Assembly (NCBI GenBank): GCA_013289615.1
Contig: JABCZO010000016.1
Span: 1-64,000, forward strand
Direction: 5' to 3'
Length of the DNA: 64,000 bases
Source of the DNA: Gammaproteobacteria bacterium
GTDB lineage: Bacteria > Pseudomonadota > Gammaproteobacteria > Steroidobacterales > Steroidobacteraceae
Part shown: piece by piece, positions 30,968-40,064 of the stretch
How positions within the stretch are numbered: the stretch's first letter is position 1
Layout of the letters: the number at the start of each line of letters is the position of its first letter
Position numbers and translations under genes: made by a program
The notes under the pieces: generated by a model
What the model saw: the letters and a program-made list of their open reading frames with translations, nothing else
What the model was told of the DNA's origin: nothing
The model's database searches: none

Positions 30968-32418
30968 GTCCCGCATTGTCACGCCCGCTCGCTTGCCTGC
31001 TGGCGCTGAGCCTGTGCCAGATCAATAGTGCGCAGGCGGCACCGGATGATCCGGAGATACGCGCCTTCGTCAACGACACCTGCATCGTGGCTGACGAACC
31101 CTACCTCCGGCCGCCGCCGGATCCCAGCGACTCGGCCGATCAGAGCAGCGCGAAGTTCTTTCCGCTGATCGGCCTGGTGGTCGGCAAGCTTACTGAAATG
31201 CTGATCAATCACATGGTCAGTGGCTCGAGCGCGCACATCAGGGCGGACGCCGCCCGCAAGGACACGCGCTATGCGATGTCCCGGGAGATGAACCTGTATC
31301 GGGCCGAGTTCCAGCCCGAGCCGGTCGTGCGCCTGAACACCAGGATCGGATGCATGACCATCGTTGCCGCCAGGTTCATGCCGGCGAGCACCGACTGCAC
31401 CGCGGCCTACGTGCCAAAGCAGCTGACACGCGAAACCATGAAGCTGCCGGAGAGCGCATGGAAGGCGTCGAGGAGCGACGACTCTGTCGAGAACCAGTTG
31501 CGACGCGCCAATGTGTGCGTAGACGGCAAGGCCCGCTCCGTGTACGAGGCGCGCTTCGAGTTCTCGCAGGATGGAACCGCCTACCGCCTCAGAAACGCGG
31601 GCTACCAGATCGAATCGCTGCTGACGACCCAGGACAAAGCGGCATCGCGCAGCGCGTTCTATACGCTGGAGATCTCCCAGCCCGGCAAGAGCGATCAACG
31701 CGAGACACTGTCGACGGCCGTGGTCAAACTTGGCACCGTGACCGCCGGCACGCGCTCTGCGGGTTCCGCGACCGACTCGCCGCCGTGGCTGAATGTACCG
31801 GCTCTGTCCACCGAGGCGCGACGTGCCTATGACGAGAAGACCAGGGTTCACCAGCAGGTCATGGGCGAGGTCGACGCGCTCAAGCGTGCACTGACAAGAA
31901 ACCAGCGCGTGCTGTCCGGATTGGATCAGCGCATCGCCGAGGCGAACGCCGACCTCGCCGCGGGCCTGCGCGAGCAGCGCACCAAGGTTGCGGTCCAGAT
32001 CCAGACGCAACAGGCCGAACTCGACGCCAGTAATGCCGAATACCAGGATCTGCCGCAGACGCCGCTGGAGTTCATGCCAGTGACGATCGTAGTTGCGGTG
32101 ACGGAAACGCAATCTGAAAAGGCGGCCATGCTCGCGCTCGCCAGCGTAATCGACGCCGGCGGCGCGCAGATCGCGTCGGCCGGCGGCACCGCGAGCTCGG
32201 CTCTCTTTGCAAGGTCACTGGATTTGACCGACAATCCCGCCAAGGCAAATCCGGCGGCTGAACTCGAGAGCGCGCGGGCACATTATTTCGATGCGCTGGT
32301 CGAGGCCAAGACCAACACGGCGGCTGCGCCGGGCGAGAACGCCGGCGGCAATCTCGCGCTGGCCAGGACCAGGTACAACGACGCCAGGCAAGCACTCGGA
32401 CTGGAGCCCATAAAATGA
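30964..32418 (+). CDS. Hypothetical exported protein with coiled-coil region
   Basis: Signal-like MSPALSRPLACLLALSLCQINSAQAA; coiled coil (RAYDEKTRVHQQVMGEVDALKRALTRNQRVLSGLDQRIAEANADLAAGLREQRTKVAVQIQTQQAELDA); ATGA overlaps on both sides; no family recognised. Confidence 0.85.
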   Translation: MSPALSRPLACLLALSLCQINSAQAAPDDPEIRAFVNDTCIVADEPYLRPPPDPSDSADQSSAKFFPLIGLVVGKLTEMLINHMVSGSSAHIRADAARKDTRYAMSREMNLYRAEFQPEPVVRLNTRIGCMTIVAARFMPASTDCTAAYVPKQLTRETMKLPESAWKASRSDDSVENQLRRANVCVDGKARSVYEARFEFSQDGTAYRLRNAGYQIESLLTTQDKAASRSAFYTLEISQPGKSDQRETLSTAVVKLGTVTAGTRSAGSATDSPPWLNVPALSTEARRAYDEKTRVHQQVMGEVDALKRALTRNQRVLSGLDQRIAEANADLAAGLREQRTKVAVQIQTQQAELDASNAEYQDLPQTPLEFMPVTIVVAVTETQSEKAAMLALASVIDAGGAQIASAGGTASSALFARSLDLTDNPAKANPAAELESARAHYFDALVEAKTNTAAAPGENAGGNLALARTRYNDARQALGLEPIK

Positions 32419-32963
32419 TCTCTACTACCAACCCGATCAATTCTCGTCGCGCCAGGATGCGCGCCCTGCAACGGCTTGTGGTCGCACTGGCGATCGGCTC
32501 GGTGCCGATACTCGCCGGCGGCGCCGACACAGTGATCTCAGATACGCAAATCGAGCAGGCGCTGCAGCCGCCTCCGAAGACCCGCGGCATACTGGTGCGG
32601 CCAAAGCCCGAGGCTCAGCAGATGATCAATCTGAATATTCCCTTCGAATACAATTCCAGCGAACTGCAGTCCCAGGCCACCGCTCAGCTCAAGCAACTGC
32701 GGTCGGCACTGAATTCGCAATCACTGAGCAAGGATCGATTCATGGTCGCCGGCCATACCGACGGCAAGGGCAGTGCGCAATACAACAAGCAGCTCTCGAT
32801 GCGTCGTGCCGAGGCGGTCAGGCGCTACCTGGTGGACAACGGCGTCGCGGCGGCCCGACTGCAGGCGGTCGGCTACGGCTCCGAGCATCTGGCATCGCCC
32901 GACCATCCGGAGGATCCGGCCAATCGCCGAGTAGAAATCCGCAATCTGGGCGAGAAGCCCTAG
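32415..32963 (+). CDS. OmpA-family (peptidoglycan-binding) protein
   Basis: NIPFEYNSSELQSQATAQLKQLRSALNSQSLSKDRFMVAGHTDGKGSAQYNKQLSMRRAEAVRRYLVDNGVAAARLQAVGYGSEHL...NRRVEIRNLG. Confidence 0.95.
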   Translation: MISTTNPINSRRARMRALQRLVVALAIGSVPILAGGADTVISDTQIEQALQPPPKTRGILVRPKPEAQQMINLNIPFEYNSSELQSQATAQLKQLRSALNSQSLSKDRFMVAGHTDGKGSAQYNKQLSMRRAEAVRRYLVDNGVAAARLQAVGYGSEHLASPDHPEDPANRRVEIRNLGEKP

Positions 32964-32968
32964 CAGCC

Positions 32969-34414
32969 ATGCACGAACGAGCCATGTGGCAGTGCATTGT
33001 ACTCATCCTGGGTGTTGCGCTCGGCTGCTGTGCGCCTCCAGCAGCGCTGGCCGAGCAGCGCGCGCTGCTGGTTGGAGTCGGCAAGCTCGACATTCCGGGC
33101 AACGACCTGCCGAGCATCGAACTGGATCTGGATCGGATGCATGAGATGCTCAATCTCATGGGTTTCGAGGACCGGCAGATACATACCCTGCAGGACGAGG
33201 CGGCGACTTCGACCAGCGTGATCGCGGAATTCAACGGCTGGCTCAAGCAGGGAGTGCAGCCGGAGGATCGCGTGGTGTTCTACTTCAGCGGTCACGGCAG
33301 CAACATTCCGGACGAGCACGGCGACCAGGACGATAACGTCAGTCAGGTCCTGGTCACGCACGATGTGAAACTGGTTCACGTCAAGGCCGGCCATTCGCTC
33401 GCCGGCGTGCTGCCGGATTTCCGGATATCGGAATTGCTGGCGGCGAACCCGAGCAGGCACGTGCTGTTCATCGTCGATTCATGTCACTCCGGCACCGTAA
33501 CGCGCTCGTTCACCCTGGACAACCACAGTCTCGGCTCTACGCCGGTGTTCGTTAAGTCGTTCAACTACCCTGGCATGCCGGCGTCGCCGCCGCGCACCGT
33601 TACGCGTGGCCTGGCCGGCCCGCAGGACCGCAAGGAACCGCAATGGGATCCTAAGGTCAACTACATCGCCGTAACCGCGGCTGCAGACAATCAGGAAGCC
33701 ATTGGCACCATGAATGGCGGCGTCTTTACACTCGGCCTGACGGACGCGGTCAAACGGCTCACCAGCGAGGGTAAGAGTCCCACGCCTAAGGAACTGCGCG
33801 ACGATGCCGACAGCTACATTCGCAGCAAGGTGGACAAGAACCAGATTCACACGCCGCAGATAATGGGTAATGAAACACTGGCCGATGCGCCGATCAGGGT
33901 CATTTCATTGAATGCTTCCAACGGCCCCAACCGCAAGCGGCTGCTCGAGCTGGTGGCACTGCAACCCCAGCATATCGACATTACGGCATCGAGCAGTCGC
34001 TATGCGGTTGACGAACCGGTCAAGCTGACGCTGAAGGTTCCGGCGGACGGATACCTGAACGTGGTGAGCGTCGATTCAAAGGACAATGCCACGGTACTGT
34101 TTCCGAATGGCATCCAGAAGACCAACGCGGTCAGCGCCGGAGCGTTTACCTTTCCGACCGCCCAGATGGCTTTTGATCTGCTGGCATCGGAGCCGATCGG
34201 GCCAACCCTGGTGGTGGCGTTCCTGAGTAGCGACCCGATCAATTTCTACCAGGAAACGGTGGAGGACCGCGACGAGGCTGGCCACATCAAGGTGGATTTC
34301 GCGTCGTTGTCGCACACTGCGACCCGCGCCATCCGCATCGCACCGCGCAACAAGGACATCTACGCGGCACAGCTCGAGTTACAGATCGTCGCGGCTCCGG
34401 CCGGCAAGCATTAA
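32969..34414 (+). CDS. Exported caspase-family (C14) protease with C-terminal DUF4384-like domain
   Basis: Signal peptide; RALLVGVGKLDIPGNDLPSIELDLDRMHEMLNLMGF; His motif VVFYFSGHGS; Cys motif VLFIVDSCHSGTVTR; C-terminal YAVDEPVKLTLKVPADGYLNVVSVDSKDNATVLFPN. Confidence 0.93.
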   Translation: MHERAMWQCIVLILGVALGCCAPPAALAEQRALLVGVGKLDIPGNDLPSIELDLDRMHEMLNLMGFEDRQIHTLQDEAATSTSVIAEFNGWLKQGVQPEDRVVFYFSGHGSNIPDEHGDQDDNVSQVLVTHDVKLVHVKAGHSLAGVLPDFRISELLAANPSRHVLFIVDSCHSGTVTRSFTLDNHSLGSTPVFVKSFNYPGMPASPPRTVTRGLAGPQDRKEPQWDPKVNYIAVTAAADNQEAIGTMNGGVFTLGLTDAVKRLTSEGKSPTPKELRDDADSYIRSKVDKNQIHTPQIMGNETLADAPIRVISLNASNGPNRKRLLELVALQPQHIDITASSSRYAVDEPVKLTLKVPADGYLNVVSVDSKDNATVLFPNGIQKTNAVSAGAFTFPTAQMAFDLLASEPIGPTLVVAFLSSDPINFYQETVEDRDEAGHIKVDFASLSHTATRAIRIAPRNKDIYAAQLELQIVAAPAGKH

Positions 34415-34429
34415 GGGCCGGCCCGAATA

Positions 34430-35104
34430 CTACTCGCCGCTCGGCGCCCTGCGCCTGAAACGCGTCAGGTCGATCGCGGCTACGCCTAACAGCACACGCC
34501 CGTCGTCGATCGGGCTACCTAGCCGCGTCTCCACCGGCACGACTCCGGCCCAGATCGGCAGCGCATAGTCGTCCTCATCGTCCACTGGCGGTCCGCGGCG
34601 GATCTTTGCGGACACTTCCTCCAGCGGCAACGCCAGCACGCTCGATTGTCGCAGCTCGAGCTCGCTGGGCATGCGCGCCTCTTCCCAGCGTGCCGGCACC
34701 ACGTGATTGGTGATGCGGGCCAGCGCCGTCATCTTTTCATTCCGGTCATCGACCAGGCGTGCGGTGCCGATCATCACGACAGAGCGGTAGTTGAGCGAAT
34801 GATGAAATGCCGAGCGCGCGAGCACCAGGCCATCGAGCAGCGTGACTGTGATGCACACCGGCACGCCTCGTGTCAGGGTGCGCAACGTGCGGCTTACGGC
34901 AGAGCCATGAATGTAGAGCGTAGCCTCGGCGCGCGCATACACGGTCGGAATGACATACGGCTGGCCGTCCACCGCAAAGCCGACGTGACAGACGAAGCCT
35001 TCATCGAGAATCGCATGCACGGCGAGCTTGTCGTAGCTGCCGCGCTTGGGCAGTCGCCGGACTTTGGTGCGCGCGGTCGGAGGGTAGTCATCCATGCGGA
35101 TCAA
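34430..35104 (-). CDS. Pyridoxamine 5'-phosphate oxidase-like FMN-binding protein
   Basis: RLPKRGSYDKLAVHAILDEGFVCHVGFAVDGQPYVIPTVYARAEATLYIHGSAVSRTLRTL. Confidence 0.9.
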   Translation of the reverse strand: MIRMDDYPPTARTKVRRLPKRGSYDKLAVHAILDEGFVCHVGFAVDGQPYVIPTVYARAEATLYIHGSAVSRTLRTLTRGVPVCITVTLLDGLVLARSAFHHSLNYRSVVMIGTARLVDDRNEKMTALARITNHVVPARWEEARMPSELELRQSSVLALPLEEVSAKIRRGPPVDDEDDYALPIWAGVVPVETRLGSPIDDGRVLLGVAAIDLTRFRRRAPSGE

Positions 35105-35116
35105 TGCCCGAAGCCA

Positions 35117-37192
35117 TCAAAACGGGTAATCGGTCAGGGCCGTTCCGAGTGCAGCCCGCAATTCTTCCAGCTGCGGCTCGAAGTTTCGCCAATGCTCAAC
35201 TGCATCGCGATAGATCGGTTGCCGCACCTGCTCGGAGCTGGCGGTTCGCACCGCGCGCTCGGTCTGGTAAAAACGCAGGCAACGATCCTCGAATGGCAGC
35301 TTGCAATAGTCGAGCAGGCGCCGCACCGCCGCTTCGGTGTCGCGCACCGTCTCTTCATAGAACACACGCAGCACGACGCCCGGGAGCACGCGGTCCCAGT
35401 GCGCCATCAATGCCACGTACTCGGCGTAGTAGCGACCCAGGTCGGTGAGGTCGTAACTGAAGTGCTGGCCGGAAGCGAACAGTTGCTTGAAGGCGCTGAA
35501 GCAGCTCGCCATGGGATGGCGGCGGGTGTCGATGATCCTGGCGTTCGGAAGAATGAGGTGAATCAGGCCGATGTGCGGAAAGTTGTTCGGCATCTTGTCG
35601 ATGAAGAATGGGGCGTCGCGGCGCTGGATGCGAGTGCGCTCTATGTATTCCTGTCCGAGTTCGCGCAACTGAGCCGCATCGAGCTCGAGCAGGATGTCCG
35701 GGTAGCGCGAGGCATCCGCTGGCGCTCGCTTGCCACTCAGGCGTCGCGCGATCTCGATGATCTCAGGCAGTTCGCCCGTGCCGTCGACCTGCGAGTGGCT
35801 CGCGAGGATCTGCTCTACCAGGGTGGACCCGGATCGCGGCAGGCCGACGATGAAGATCGGCGCCGGGTCGGGGCAGCCATGTCCCGCGTGTCGATCGAAC
35901 AGCTCCGGCGTGCAGGCGCGGATCAGATCCTCGGTGGCGGCGTGGTTTTCCCCGGCACTGTAGCGCACCTCGGTGCGACGCTGGGCATTGCCGCGCTGAT
36001 ACTGCGCGAATGCTTCAGCGTACCGGCCTCGATCTTCGTACGCCTTGCCCAGGGCAAAGCACAGTGCCGGGTTTTCGCGCGGCAGGCAGCGGCCCGATGC
36101 CGCGGCAGCGCTCATCGCGGCCACCTCCTGATCCGTGAAGTCGAAGGTTTTCAGGTTGGCGAGACTCCAGTAGGCATCGCCAAACAGCGGATCGAGCGCG
36201 ATCGCGCGATGGTAGGCGTCGATCGCCTCGGAGGTGCGGCCCACGGTCTTGAGCGCGTGGCCCAGGCTGGCCAGATCGAGCGCCGTATGGCCCGGACGGG
36301 CGACCACCCTCTGGTAGTTGTCGATGGCCTCCTGTTGCCGCCCGACGCGAACCAGCACCGAAGCGAGCAGGATCCGATAGCTGGTGTTGTCGGGATCGAC
36401 GGCCAGCAGCCGGTCGGTTTCCTCGAGCGACTGCTGAAACTTTCCCTGCTTCATCAGCACGTGAGCGTAGCCGGCGCGCGCAAAATGAAATTCCGGCGCC
36501 AGCGCCACACAACGGGCAAACAGTCGCTCGGCATCATCGAATACACCCAGTCGCGTGGCGATTTCCGCCAATAGCCTCAGGGCATCGACGTCGTCGGGGG
36601 AATGACGCAAATAGTCGCGACAGCCGGTCTCGGCCTCAGCAAGCTTTCCCTGCGCTACCAGTTCCGCAATTTTGACCAGCACTTCAGGCCGGGCCGCAGC
36701 CTTCAGATACTCGCGCATCGCCTCATCGGCACCGGTCTGATCACCCAGACTGGTGAGCATGTCGGCGATCAGTCCCCATGCCGCGGCTCGGTTCGGGTCC
36801 AGTGCCAGAAGCTGCCGAAGAGCGGCCACCGAGCCCTTCAGGTCACCGCACTGGCGCAGGATCAGCCCCTTTTCCTGATGCACCGATGGCCAGTCGCGAC
36901 GCCTGGCAATCAATCCGTCAAGCAATGCCAGTGCCTCCGAACTGGCGCCTTGCTGGTGGCGCGCCTTGGCCAGCAGGAACAGTGCATTCGGTTCCTGCGG
37001 CGCCGTCGCCAGGATCACGCGGATGTCTTGTTCGGCCTGCTGCGGCTGGCCCGACTTGAGCAGTCGGACGGCTCGCTCCAGGGCGGACTGTAGCGGGCCT
37101 GGCATCGCTCTGGCTCGCGGGTTCGATCGGGCAACACTACCGGCGGCAGGCTCCGCAGCGGGTTGCCCAAGCCCTCCGCTGCGCGTCGTCAT
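35117..37192 (-). CDS. TPR-repeat sulfotransferase family protein
   Basis: N-terminal TPR array; PIFIVGLPRSGSTLVEQILASHSQVDGTGELPEI PAPS-binding motif; FIDKMPNNFPHIGLIHLILPNARIIDTRRHPMASCFSAFKQLF. Confidence 0.94.
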   Translation of the reverse strand: MTTRSGGLGQPAAEPAAGSVARSNPRARAMPGPLQSALERAVRLLKSGQPQQAEQDIRVILATAPQEPNALFLLAKARHQQGASSEALALLDGLIARRRDWPSVHQEKGLILRQCGDLKGSVAALRQLLALDPNRAAAWGLIADMLTSLGDQTGADEAMREYLKAAARPEVLVKIAELVAQGKLAEAETGCRDYLRHSPDDVDALRLLAEIATRLGVFDDAERLFARCVALAPEFHFARAGYAHVLMKQGKFQQSLEETDRLLAVDPDNTSYRILLASVLVRVGRQQEAIDNYQRVVARPGHTALDLASLGHALKTVGRTSEAIDAYHRAIALDPLFGDAYWSLANLKTFDFTDQEVAAMSAAAASGRCLPRENPALCFALGKAYEDRGRYAEAFAQYQRGNAQRRTEVRYSAGENHAATEDLIRACTPELFDRHAGHGCPDPAPIFIVGLPRSGSTLVEQILASHSQVDGTGELPEIIEIARRLSGKRAPADASRYPDILLELDAAQLRELGQEYIERTRIQRRDAPFFIDKMPNNFPHIGLIHLILPNARIIDTRRHPMASCFSAFKQLFASGQHFSYDLTDLGRYYAEYVALMAHWDRVLPGVVLRVFYEETVRDTEAAVRRLLDYCKLPFEDRCLRFYQTERAVRTASSEQVRQPIYRDAVEHWRNFEPQLEELRAALGTALTDYPF

Positions 37193-37205
37193 GCGCCGCC
37201 GGAAA

Positions 37206-39647
37206 TCACTTGCGGTAACTCAGCGTGATGCCGACGGTGCGCGGCCTTGCCACCGTGTCGCGGCCATACTGTCCGCCCTGGTAGAAGTCATAGTCGGAGC
37301 GATTGATGAACAGCACCGCCTCCTTGTCGAACAGGTTCTCACAGTAGAGCTCGGAGACCCACTTGCCCCACGCGGCCCCGAGCCGGAAATTGGTGAGCGA
37401 ATAGCTGGGTTGCGGGCCGCGCGTTTCCAGAAACATCGTACTCCAGGAGCTGGCCGTGTACGTGGTGCTGAGCTGCGCATGGCCGCGCACTTCGGCCGAC
37501 CAGGGGAACTCGTAGCGGGCGATGAAGGCACCCTTCTCCTTCGGCACGAACGCCAGTTCCGTCCCCGAGGGCGCATGCCAGAAGACGCCCGCGGTGCCGC
37601 AAGGACCGCCGACGCAGAACGACTGGGTGAGATGCGCATCGATATAGGCGCCATTGAGACTGAGCGTGAGCCTATCGATCGGCCGAAAGCTCAAGTCGAA
37701 TTCGGCGCCGTTGTCGGTCGCGGTGCCGGCGTTGCCGCTGACGAAGAAGATGACGGTCGGCACCAGGGTGGTGAACTGGATGTTGGTCCACTTCATGTGA
37801 TAACCGGTGATGTTGAAGCGCAGCCGGTTATCGAGCCACTGGGATTTCAGGCCGACTTCGTAGTTACGCACGAAATCGGACTTGTAGCTCGCCGTGATAC
37901 CGTCCTGGGGTGCGGTGCCGCGGTTCACGCCATTGGGCCGGTAGCCCTCCGAATAGGTGCCGTAGACCAGGACTCCGGGTACGAGCTTATAAGAGGCGTT
38001 GAATTTCTTGATGTTGCCGACCTCGGCCGCGGTGACTCGCGGATCGAGCTCGAATACCCCTCCGAGGGGCTTGGCCAGGAACAGGCCGTTGATCGTGTTG
38101 CGCTCGTCAAACCAGCGGGCGCCGGCGAGCAGCGACAAACTGGAAGTCACATCCCAGGTGACCTCGCTGAATGCGGCGGTTTGCCGATCGGTCCGGTTAC
38201 CCTGAAAGGACAGATAGGTGTAGGGATCGGTACCGCTCACCGAGTCTCCCGTATTAAGGCCCGGGGTGTCGTAGGCCTCGGTATAGCGGTGCTCGATGTT
38301 CTCATTGAACACGCCGACGATCGCATGCACCGGGAAGCTCAACGGCGTCTGCAGCCGCAACTCGTTGTCCCAGCGTTTGATGTAGTTGGTGCCGAGGAAC
38401 TCCATGCGCGGGTCCTTGCAGCCGCTCAACACGCCGGTGCCGCTGTTGTCGCAATTGTAGAACGGCGCGATGAACCCGGAATACTGGGAGTACATCGAGT
38501 AGTCGTGCACGTACGTGACGTTGCGGTCGAAGTAGGAGCCGGCGTAGGTGACTTCGAAACCGCCGAACCTGCCGGTGGCCGTGAGCGAGCTCTGGCGAAA
38601 CACGTCGTCCAATGAATCATTGAAATAGCGCGCGACATTCAGGTCGCCGCCGTTGAGTCCCGGATCGACATCGAACACGCCCTGGCTGGTGAGGGTCTGG
38701 GTGACGAACTTGAGATCGACGGTCCAGTGCTCGTTCGGAATGGTACGCAGCGCCAGCCGGAAGCCTTCCTTGCCCGAGGTGTTGAAGTCATTCCTGGCGT
38801 ACAGGCTGTTATTGACCGTCGGAAAGTTGGTGACCGTGAGCCCGGTCGAGGTGACGTTCGGAAACGTGTAGGTGAAGTTCGACACGACGTTGTTGATATA
38901 ACCGCCGCGCTGATCCGACCAGCCCACGAATCGAAGCGCCGTGTTATCGCTCAACGGGATGTTGGCGAAGCCCTCCACCTTGTAGCTGGGATCGCCGTGG
39001 TCGGTCACGGAATAGCCGAAGTCGGCACCATAATCCTCGGCGGCCGGATTGGGCGCCTTGGTGATGATGCGCACCGTACCGGCCTCCGACCCCGAGCCGA
39101 ATAGCGTGCCCTGGGGACCTGACAGCGCTTCGATGCGCTCAATGTCGTAGGTCTCGATGTCCACTGAACGGCCGGCATTGGTCACCGGCTGCTCATCCAG
39201 GTAGATGGCCACCGAGGGCTGCACGCCGGAAGTCTCGACCAGGTTGACCGACCCGTCGGACAGCCCGCGGAAGTAGATCTGCGCCGAGCCCGGACCGGTG
39301 GAGGTGAACGACAGACTGGGAACCAGCAGCGCATAATCGTTGAAGCTGTTGACGCCCAGGTTCTCGAGCATCGCGGACGAGAGCACCTGGATGCTCGCCG
39401 CGACGTCCTGGGCATTCTCGGTGCGCTTCTCCGCCGAGACGACCACCTCTTCGAGCTGGCTCGACTCGGCACTGGTATCCGCGGCGCGCGCTGCACCTGC
39501 GTGACCGGCGATCGCAGCGATCACGGCGCAGGCGATAGGGGATAGGCGCTGTAGCGGCAGCGTCGGCGCACCGATCGGCGTGAATGGCGTGTTCGTACGC
39601 GGACGGCCGATACGCAAGGCCCTGCCGTGGTATTTTCGCGTCACCAT
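37206..39647 (-). CDS. TonB-dependent receptor
   Basis: Plug domain (EEVVVSAEKRTENAQDVAASIQVLSSAML...IERIEALSGPQGTLFGSGSEAGTVRIITKAPN), long beta-barrel, terminal aromatic-rich TLSYRK. Confidence 0.95.
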   Translation of the reverse strand: MVTRKYHGRALRIGRPRTNTPFTPIGAPTLPLQRLSPIACAVIAAIAGHAGAARAADTSAESSQLEEVVVSAEKRTENAQDVAASIQVLSSAMLENLGVNSFNDYALLVPSLSFTSTGPGSAQIYFRGLSDGSVNLVETSGVQPSVAIYLDEQPVTNAGRSVDIETYDIERIEALSGPQGTLFGSGSEAGTVRIITKAPNPAAEDYGADFGYSVTDHGDPSYKVEGFANIPLSDNTALRFVGWSDQRGGYINNVVSNFTYTFPNVTSTGLTVTNFPTVNNSLYARNDFNTSGKEGFRLALRTIPNEHWTVDLKFVTQTLTSQGVFDVDPGLNGGDLNVARYFNDSLDDVFRQSSLTATGRFGGFEVTYAGSYFDRNVTYVHDYSMYSQYSGFIAPFYNCDNSGTGVLSGCKDPRMEFLGTNYIKRWDNELRLQTPLSFPVHAIVGVFNENIEHRYTEAYDTPGLNTGDSVSGTDPYTYLSFQGNRTDRQTAAFSEVTWDVTSSLSLLAGARWFDERNTINGLFLAKPLGGVFELDPRVTAAEVGNIKKFNASYKLVPGVLVYGTYSEGYRPNGVNRGTAPQDGITASYKSDFVRNYEVGLKSQWLDNRLRFNITGYHMKWTNIQFTTLVPTVIFFVSGNAGTATDNGAEFDLSFRPIDRLTLSLNGAYIDAHLTQSFCVGGPCGTAGVFWHAPSGTELAFVPKEKGAFIARYEFPWSAEVRGHAQLSTTYTASSWSTMFLETRGPQPSYSLTNFRLGAAWGKWVSELYCENLFDKEAVLFINRSDYDFYQGGQYGRDTVARPRTVGITLSYRK

Positions 39648-39943
39648 AGCGTTCTCCCTGATTTCTTATCGCTGGATTCGTGCCGATGCAATCCCTGCCG
39701 AAGCTGTCTGGCACCAACATGGCGCATGAATCGCGCCGATGCATCACGCGAGTGCGCGGCGGCCACGTCGGACACGCCAAGGCTTTTCATTTGTTCGGAA
39801 ATTCTCCCTATTCCCTTGATCTTCCTGACCTTGAGTCGGGCCGTTGAGTGGCGCTCAATGCTCTACGCCAGGGAGTCGTAGGATAGTTGTTCCGAGACTA
39901 GCAGCCCGGTCGCAGGCTGACAAGACAGCGCTTGTAGCGAAAT

Positions 39944-39961
39944 TAGGACAGATGTCCTCGA
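39944..39961. promoter_or_regulatory. Candidate TetR operator (second copy), upstream of TonB receptor
   Basis: TTAGGACAGATGTCCTCG: arms AGGACA/TGTCCT (39946-39959), matching the perfect palindrome at 41691-41706. Confidence 0.6.
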
Positions 39962-40064
39962 GGCGGCGAGGCTTATCGAAGTCCGATCGCGGCGGCGCTG
40001 ATGCCGTGCTGCAGCACCTTGACAGTCAGTTGCCGGCCGACGGCCAGCCGCGTTCACCAGCTCC

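Noticed and set aside
34646-36574. 642-aa plus-strand ORF
   Set aside because: Antisense of the PNPOx-like and TPR-sulfotransferase genes.
36966-38615. 549-aa plus-strand ORF
   Set aside because: Antisense of the TonB receptor.
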